Source: Nitrosomonas communis (GTDB taxonomy: Bacteria; Pseudomonadota; Gammaproteobacteria; Burkholderiales; Nitrosomonadaceae). Taken from it: a DNA stretch of 38,338 bases. Under the pieces are notes generated by a model. That model had not been told where the DNA came from. It worked only from the letters and a program-made list of their open reading frames with translations, and did not search any database. Position numbers and translations under genes: made by a program. The stretch spans positions 1 to 38,338 of the forward strand of contig NZ_FOUB01000034.1 in NCBI RefSeq assembly GCF_900114745.1. The letters are read 5' to 3'. Positions 33,249 through 38,338 of the stretch are shown here, in pieces (the first letter of the stretch is position 1; each line of letters starts with the position of its first letter).

Positions 33249-33734
33249 TCAAGAGTTATCGGATGTCCCACCGATACTTATTATAGAAATAGCCTGGCTC
33301 TGACTTGGGCATTCTATAGGATTGCCATTTTGGTCATAACTCCAGCCAGTGTCATTAAACCGTTTACTTAAATCAAAATCAGCTATTTTATGCTTTAACA
33401 TTTTCTCTAAGGCACCATTAACAGATGCCATAGCGCCTAACACTCCCAGAGCTGCTTTGATGCGTACCGAGCTGGGTTCTGTCAGATCACACATAGCTTC
33501 TTGCAGGGTCTCTATTGCTGTTATAGTTGCACCATTCATTTTCTTTGCTATTTCCTCTAACCCAGAGGATGCAATTAAGTTCAGCTTCGAATTGAATTCT
33601 GGAAGCTTTTGCCACCTGTAGAGGGTCATAGTAGTAATCTCCAGTTTCGCGGCAACCTCACATGCTGGAGTACCTATAGCGAGTAATTGGAGAGCAGTAA
33701 CTTGCTTAGGTTTTAATGGCTTATTGTTTTTCAT
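33249..33734 (-). CDS. Phage-type helix-turn-helix protein (phBC6A51 / terminase small subunit-like)
   Basis: A 161-residue protein. The N-terminal part LKPKQVTALQLLAIGTPACE, then VAAKLEITTMTLYRWQKLPE, is the HTH of the phBC6A51 family, found in prophages and small integrative elements and related to terminase small subunits. A helical region follows (LEEIAKKMNGATITAIETLQ) and an unstructured C-terminus. No other packaging gene is present, so a regulatory or satellite-specific role is as likely as packaging. It shares orientation with the replication genes at 34.1-37.4 kb. Confidence 0.7.
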   Translation of the reverse strand: MKNNKPLKPKQVTALQLLAIGTPACEVAAKLEITTMTLYRWQKLPEFNSKLNLIASSGLEEIAKKMNGATITAIETLQEAMCDLTEPSSVRIKAALGVLGAMASVNGALEKMLKHKIADFDLSKRFNDTGWSYDQNGNPIECPSQSQAISIISIGGTSDNS

Positions 33735-33958
33735 AAATCCCCAACAAAATATAACATGTTATAACAATCGGTGGGATATCGTTATATAAATCTCCCCAGC
33801 ATAATCTAATATCCCTTCCAATCACGATATACACATCCTCAGAAAATTATCGATTGCATAATTCAGTTCACTTACATTGCATTTAATTGCACAGCTTCCT
33901 AATTTGCTGGATGATAAAAATAAGTTACCTTTCACTCTAAATCACATGTTTTTTAATT

Positions 33959-34000
33959 AGTTAAGTAGCTCAAAACCCTAAGGGGGTTTTGAGCTTAACT
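33959..34000. other. Long hairpin in the 33735-34124 gap, with TTAAGTACTTAA repeats
   Basis: AGTTAAGTAGCTCAAAACCC and GGGTTTTGAGCTTAACT form a 17-bp stem with a 3-nt bulge and 5-nt loop. TTAATTAG and CTAATTAA lie outside it, also inverted. To the right, TTAAGTACTTAA (about 34020) and TTAAGGTACTTAA (about 34087) recur. No U-tract follows on either strand, so it is not a standard intrinsic terminator. Its place beside the primase-helicase gene makes an origin or cruciform plausible. Confidence 0.45.
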
Positions 34001-34124
34001 ACTTTCGCTTTAAAACTAATTAAGTACTTAATCATATTTATCTTACTGATTATAAATAACATATTATCTCTATTAGGCTGTGGTATTAAGGTACTTAATT
34101 TTTATTATTAAGTGGGATATTAAG

Positions 34125-35834
34125 CTATAAAAATTGGCTGAGGTCTGGATAGTATTTATCAATTTTAACTTTCCCTTCCTTGGTTAAAGAAAGATTGTCT
34201 TTTTCAAGCAAACCCTTATTCTTAGCAGTCTTGAGTTGCTGAGATACTGCTGATGCTGAAATTTTGAGTATCTTTGAAATCTCAGCCTGAGATTTAGGTT
34301 TGCAATCTCGTATGATACGTAATGTCTCATAATATGCGGGAAAAACCTCAGAACCTTCGGATAACCACTCTAGATACCCTTTTTCATTTTGGATTAGTTC
34401 TACTTTTAAGCTATCAGGTGCTGGCCGTATACCACGCAACTTAACAAATTCAATATTAAATGCTGCACCAGCCTCAGGATTTCTAATTGACTTCTCTGCC
34501 TCTATTAGCTTGATTGATGTATCGAGAAAATCTTCCCTTCTGGAGCCACCGCGCTGGTCTCCATTCTTCCCTGCATGATGTATGACAACTACTGCATATC
34601 CTTGACTCCGTAATTTGAGTAACCAATGTAGCATGGTATCCATGTCGCTATTGCCATTTTCATCCAACCCGGCAGTCATACTAGACAGATTATCGATAAT
34701 AATGATTTCAGGTGCTCGGTTAGAGCTTTTCAGATCATCAAGAAAGTCATCGATTTTTTGAAGATCAAATTCGTCATTTAGGTTTAAAGATAGGCCGTTT
34801 CTCCACAAATGTTCACTTGGCAGGATATCCAATAATTGCGGGCACTCATCTCGACAAAGATTTTTAATCCGGTACTGTAACGAAGCAAGTGGCATTTCAC
34901 CATCTATAAAAAGAACCCTTCTAGCCTTTGGTACATCCCATAAAAAAAATGACTTCCCTAATGAAATAGAAATTGCGAGCTCCAATGTGAACCAAGTCTT
35001 GCCTATATCCCGTTTAGCGAAAATCATTATAAGAGACTGAACAGTAATAAATGGATAAACCACATAATCTAATTCAGGTAAGTTAAGTTCAACAAGCTCA
35101 TCAGCAGACATTAAAAAATTTATAAGTGGCTTATTCTCCTTTTTCGACGGTTCTACTTCAGGATTAATCGTCGGTAGATTATTAATATCATCAAAACATG
35201 CGTCTGCTTTTTGTACTAGCCAGTCAACAGCATCTCCCGCTTTAGGAAGATTTAACTTAGCAACATCAATTACTTGGATATTGCAGTTTAGTGTAGCAAG
35301 AATATTCGCTACATCTTTTGCGTAACTATATCCTGCAAGATCATTATCTGGCCAGAGCACGATTTCACGACCAACCAGTGGGCTCCAGTCAGCCTTGTTT
35401 GCAGATGTCGATGCTCCGCTGGTCGTGGCGATATTTAGTTTATATACTTTGAGTCTTTGGAAAAATTTATTAAGTTGATCGGCGGCCCATTCACCCTCAC
35501 ATATCCAGATTTTAGCTTTTGGGTTGGAGGAAACAATTGATAGGTTATATATTGGTTTTAAATCATTAAAAAATTTCGGCTCCCCCCAAATCCATAGGGA
35601 GTTGTTGTGATAAAGTGGCCTTATCCGTTTTTCTTTCGTATCAGGATTTTTTAAACGAATTTTTAAAAAAATTATGTTTCCATCTTTATCGGTGTACCGA
35701 TGAATTGCCTCAACCTTATAACCTTCATTTAACAAATTTTGACATACTGGGTGCTGCTCAATTTCCAATTGTATTTTCTGATGTATTGACGTAGAAGAGG
35801 ATGATGTTTTGTGTTCTAACATATAGACGGACAT
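34125..35834 (-). CDS. Toprim-AAA (RepA-like) primase-helicase-type protein
   Basis: 569 residues. The toprim region has WICEGEWAADQL (Glu113/Glu115) and VLWPDNDLAG (Asp163, Asp165). An AAA_25/RepA-like ATPase follows: IFAKRDIGKTWFTLELAIS (Walker A 273-280, starting with Ala instead of Gly), VLFIDGEMPLASLQ, Walker B EIIIIDNLSSM, and VVVIHHAGKNGDQRGGSR. The C-terminus has an HTH (SQAEISKILKISASAVSQQL). Such proteins drive replication of phages, satellites and integrative elements. GGAGGAGATGAA precedes the start. The CHC2 gene ends one base upstream, so primase zinc and toprim functions are split over two co-translated genes. Confidence 0.85.
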   Translation of the reverse strand: MSVYMLEHKTSSSSTSIHQKIQLEIEQHPVCQNLLNEGYKVEAIHRYTDKDGNIIFLKIRLKNPDTKEKRIRPLYHNNSLWIWGEPKFFNDLKPIYNLSIVSSNPKAKIWICEGEWAADQLNKFFQRLKVYKLNIATTSGASTSANKADWSPLVGREIVLWPDNDLAGYSYAKDVANILATLNCNIQVIDVAKLNLPKAGDAVDWLVQKADACFDDINNLPTINPEVEPSKKENKPLINFLMSADELVELNLPELDYVVYPFITVQSLIMIFAKRDIGKTWFTLELAISISLGKSFFLWDVPKARRVLFIDGEMPLASLQYRIKNLCRDECPQLLDILPSEHLWRNGLSLNLNDEFDLQKIDDFLDDLKSSNRAPEIIIIDNLSSMTAGLDENGNSDMDTMLHWLLKLRSQGYAVVVIHHAGKNGDQRGGSRREDFLDTSIKLIEAEKSIRNPEAGAAFNIEFVKLRGIRPAPDSLKVELIQNEKGYLEWLSEGSEVFPAYYETLRIIRDCKPKSQAEISKILKISASAVSQQLKTAKNKGLLEKDNLSLTKEGKVKIDKYYPDLSQFL

Positions 35835-35835
35835 T

Positions 35836-36210
35836 TCATCTCCTCCCTTTTATTCTTTTAAGCTGAAGCACCGACTCTCTAAATCCAAGGCCATATCGCA
35901 GACGGTGAAAATCTATTACATCGCCTCCTTTTGCTCCACAAGCATGACAGAAGAAGCCACCATTTTTTAGATTTATGGAAAGACTTGGATTTTTATCATC
36001 ATGAAAACAACATCTTACATTAATCCAGTCGGTATAAGATATAATGCTGGCAAACTCTTGCTTATAATAAAAAATAGGCGAGGGTAATTGTTCCCGAAGA
36101 ATACAGCTTTGATGTGTGGTAGCAATTGATTTAAAATTGCTCTTACTTAGTGAAGTTGAAAGAGCCGCCTTGGCTTGGATTCTAACTGCTTTTTTTTTGT
36201 TGATCCTCAT
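35836..36210 (-). CDS. CHC2 zinc-finger primase-like protein
   Basis: A 124-residue protein. After a 50-residue basic N-terminal region comes a DnaG-type CHC2 zinc finger: VRCCFHDDKNPSLSIN (Cys67/68, His70) and GGFFCHACGAKGGDVIDF (Cys88, Cys91), ending in a helix (FRESVLQLKRIKGRR). It recognises template DNA during primer synthesis. The catalytic toprim lies in the next gene, one base away. This split arrangement is common in small mobile elements. Confidence 0.88.
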   Translation of the reverse strand: MRINKKKAVRIQAKAALSTSLSKSNFKSIATTHQSCILREQLPSPIFYYKQEFASIISYTDWINVRCCFHDDKNPSLSINLKNGGFFCHACGAKGGDVIDFHRLRYGLGFRESVLQLKRIKGRR

Positions 36211-36319
36211 TCCTTTCCTTCTCTGCTATATTTGCTATAAATTCAACTGAGTTATTTACTGTGAATCGATTGGCGACTCAATTAATTAACATTCTATTTT
36301 TTCATCCTAATTAATTTAA

Positions 36320-36520
36320 TCACTCAGCAACTGAATGTGAGATATATGCATCAAGATCAGCGATTCGGTAGCGTACAAGGCGCCCAACTTTAATATAGGG
36401 CAATGCCTGAGTCTTTTCGCTGGCCCATTTAGCAAGCGTAGCAGGGCTAACTCCAAGATATTCTGCGGCTTCTTGTCGAGTCAGAAGTGGGGAAGTATTA
36501 GGTGTTTTTGGTATTAACAT
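36320..36520 (-). CDS. AlpA/excisionase-like HTH regulator
   Basis: A 66-residue MerR-like winged helix: LLTRQEAAEYLGVSPATLAK, then WASEKTQALPYIKVGRLVRY, and DLDAYISHS. This is the HTH_17/AlpA pattern used by integrative elements to control excision and integrase or replication genes. GGAGAC precedes the start. It is the first short gene of the replication module; the 36211-36319 gap is AT-rich and could hold a promoter. Confidence 0.85.
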   Translation of the reverse strand: MLIPKTPNTSPLLTRQEAAEYLGVSPATLAKWASEKTQALPYIKVGRLVRYRIADLDAYISHSVAE

Positions 36521-36597
36521 AGCGTCTCCTATCTATTTTTGGAAAACGCCATAATATTTGATACATTAATTAAAAATTGGCAGAATAATTTTTAATT

Positions 36598-37422
36598 TTA
36601 TTCAAATTTTGTGCCGGAATTTTTCTTAAATCTACTTGCGAGGATGTTCTTAACTCTGGTTCTGTCCCAATTCTGATCAAGTAAAATAGAAATCAGCTGA
36701 GCAAGAAAGGTATCGCTTTTTATTTTTAAAATACTCTCTGATAAAAAATCTGCTAGCCCGTATACTAAAGCTGTATTTATATTGCCACTCGTATTAAGCT
36801 GGCTGGAGTAACTGGTAGGAAGACCGTCCCAGTTATATAGAGGAGTTTTCGCGAATTCTCTGAGATCATCTGCTAATAAGGGAAGCATATGAGCAAGTGA
36901 AGCACGCCTGCTTGCATACTCTGAATCAATAGATTTTAGGGCTTTTCTTGTTTCTTTTTTGAGATCGACCTCTTTAGGGGAAATATTCCTCGCAACGGGT
37001 GGTAAACAGCGTCGCATATATAAAATGGTGTTACTAAATTTTGCAGGAATGCCAATATCTACAATCTGATCTTCATCCGCCTCTTCTTTAACCCCATGCG
37101 AGAGAGGGAGTTTCACATTCCCACCAATAAAAAGGCTAATCTCATCAAGACTATCAGCCATTGCCGAACACTTTCTTTGAAATTCCTGCTGATCAACACG
37201 CTCAATCCGCAGAATCGCATAAGTCAGATTAGCTATATCCGTAAAGAAAACATTAAGCTGACCCTTTTTCAGAGTTGAAAGTTTTTTGTTAAAGCATTTA
37301 TACGTAGCTTTTTGTGTATCTTTTTCGAGGGCTGAACGCAAACGGCCCAATAATTCTTGTCTGGATAGATCTTTTGCTGCCATAGACATGCCATTCCCGC
37401 GATCAATATCAGTATTTGCCAA
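36598..37422 (-). CDS. Hypothetical protein of the integrative element
   Basis: Up to 274 residues; a start at the internal MSMAAKDL or at Met1 is possible. Mainly helical and charged (LSRQELLGRLRSALEKDTQK, RVDQQEFQRKCSAMADSLDE), with no membrane segment or motif I recognise. It occupies the slot between tRNA-fMet and the AlpA-like gene where an integrase is often found, but none of the tyrosine or serine recombinase signatures is present. Confidence 0.6.
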   Translation of the reverse strand: MANTDIDRGNGMSMAAKDLSRQELLGRLRSALEKDTQKATYKCFNKKLSTLKKGQLNVFFTDIANLTYAILRIERVDQQEFQRKCSAMADSLDEISLFIGGNVKLPLSHGVKEEADEDQIVDIGIPAKFSNTILYMRRCLPPVARNISPKEVDLKKETRKALKSIDSEYASRRASLAHMLPLLADDLREFAKTPLYNWDGLPTSYSSQLNTSGNINTALVYGLADFLSESILKIKSDTFLAQLISILLDQNWDRTRVKNILASRFKKNSGTKFE

Positions 37423-37535
37423 CTAGAAAACTAACTGTACAAATTAATATCAAGAGAGTAAATTAAAGCAACTTGACTTGGTAGGATGTCCCAGAGTAAG
37501 TAAGTGTTACCCCTGTGTTACCCCAAGTTGAAATG

Positions 37536-37560
37536 AAAAAGCCCTAGCGAATGCTAAGGC
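37536..37560 (-). terminator. Rho-independent terminator of tRNA-fMet
   Basis: On the minus strand GCCTTAGC-ATTC-GCTAGGGC forms an 8-bp stem with one G-T pair and a 4-nt loop, followed by TTTTT. It starts 12 bp after the tRNA 3' end. Confidence 0.8.
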
Positions 37561-37571
37561 CTTGATATTGT

Positions 37572-37648
<77 letters not shown>

Positions 37649-37819
37649 CCAGAACTGAATAGATTAGCAAATAATGCCTGTACCGTCAAATCATAATATT
37701 TCATTATTCGTTTGATAAGGCAATGATTAGATCAACACCATAGCCCTTAGAATGATGCTCATATCTCTTATTACTCAAGTTTCAAAGTTCAAAATCGAAT
37801 AGAATTTCACTGATCAGCC

Positions 37820-38338
37820 CTATCCAAAGCTTAGCGCTGCAAGGTAAGATGATCTAATTGCTGAGCTTGTACAAAAAAACTGATTTATGTATGTTTCAAT
37901 TGCTTCCATGATCTGTTCAACGGTGCAGCCAAGTTGGCGTTCAATGCCTGACAGACCCTCATGGACCAATGCACGAAATAGTAGCCATAGTTGTTTTGCG
38001 AAACTCAAGTTTGTTAACCCCTCGATCAATTTGTCCCTCACAGCGCTTACATGCAATCCACTGCCTGCTTGCTTAGCGAAGACTAACATGCAAAAGCATA
38101 TGGCAGCCAGATGGATCGATGCAATATGAGAGGAAAAACTACTGGTCTGCTCCTTCAACAGACCAAGGTGGCGTTTGCTTTCCTTGAAGTAAACCTCAAT
38201 ATCCCACCGTAACGCATAGATTTCCACCATACGGCTTGCTTCCATTGTGGTATCCGTAGTAGTGATAAACAATGCCCAATCATGTTTACCAAGTGTTGCT
38301 GCATGATCTCCTGTGGTTCCTTTAACAAAGAGCAGCCG
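37820..38338 (-). CDS. IS4-family transposase, C-terminal part (runs off the window)
   Basis: The frame is open from the right edge and reads VKGTTGDHAATLGKHDWALF, then the IS4 signature YALRWDIEVYFKESKRHLGL, the Y-(2)-R-(3)-E-(6)-K motif with the catalytic Glu. It ends after 172 residues at 37820. The N-terminal part with the first two Asp residues lies outside the window. The C-terminus looks complete. Confidence 0.85.
   Translation of the reverse strand, partial: RLLFVKGTTGDHAATLGKHDWALFITTTDTTMEASRMVEIYALRWDIEVYFKESKRHLGLLKEQTSSFSSHIASIHLAAICFCMLVFAKQAGSGLHVSAVRDKLIEGLTNLSFAKQLWLLFRALVHEGLSGIERQLGCTVEQIMEAIETYINQFFCTSSAIRSSYLAALSFG

Noticed and set aside
16550..33892. Calling the TTTGCAATTAACTGCAAA palindromes integron attC sites
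   Set aside because: They lack RYYYAAC/GTTRRRY core pairs and the long bulged stem, and the recombinase at 17.2 kb lacks integron-integrase features.
33959..34000. Long hairpin as a rho-independent terminator of the primase operon
   Set aside because: On the minus strand the stem is followed by CTAATTAAAAAAC, without a U-tract; on the plus strand there is no convincing U-tract either.

Overview
The window looks like a piece of a betaproteobacterial chromosome, most likely Nitrosomonas or a close relative. This is an inference from the NE0113-type CRISPR protein (a family named after a Nitrosomonas europaea gene), the moderate-to-low GC content, the bacterial initiator tRNA and the many decayed IS copies. 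No species can be fixed from the sequence alone.

Left part (1-15.2 kb). After an IS630 transposase start, a chimeric nuclease/filamentous-phage ORF and an SRAP-type (YedK/HMCES-like) gene comes a complete type III-A CRISPR-Cas locus: cas10/csm1, csm2, csm3, csm4, csm5 and cas6 in one rightward operon, then an array of 20 repeats of 36 bp that starts only 75 bp after cas6, then cas2, a frameshifted cas1 and a second cas2. Two CARF-domain genes follow: a Card1/Can2-like nuclease and an NE0113-family protein, probably a ring nuclease or other cyclic-oligoadenylate sensor. No HEPN-type Csm6 is visible. Interference looks intact: HD and GGDD in Cas10, catalytic Asp in Csm3. Adaptation looks broken unless the cas1 frameshift is a sequencing error or is corrected. 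A 14-bp palindrome, TGGCAAGCTTGCCA, occurs with at most one mismatch upstream of each of the four gene blocks of the locus.

Middle (15.2-33.2 kb). This is accessory and decaying DNA: pseudogenes of a metallophosphoesterase and a beta-carbonic anhydrase, a tyrosine recombinase overlapping radC, one nearly complete and one degraded IS5-family copy, a secreted CAP-domain protein whose stop codon lies inside an attC-like site, a DUF4062-NACHT-transmembrane STAND ATPase (candidate defence gene), a SWIM zinc-finger protein, a LEA14-like lipoprotein and a three-gene operon with a RAMA-like protein. A palindrome with core GCAATTAACTGC recurs more than a dozen times, nearly always between genes. Several copies sit inside a larger conserved repeat of up to about 350 bp that brackets these genes like cassettes.

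Right part (33.2-38.3 kb). This is the replication module of an integrative or phage-satellite-like element, all on the minus strand: an AlpA-like regulator, a CHC2 zinc-finger primase subunit, a toprim/AAA helicase-like protein and a phage-type HTH protein, next to tRNA-fMet, which is a plausible integration site. No integrase is seen beside the tRNA. An IS4-family transposase runs off the right edge.
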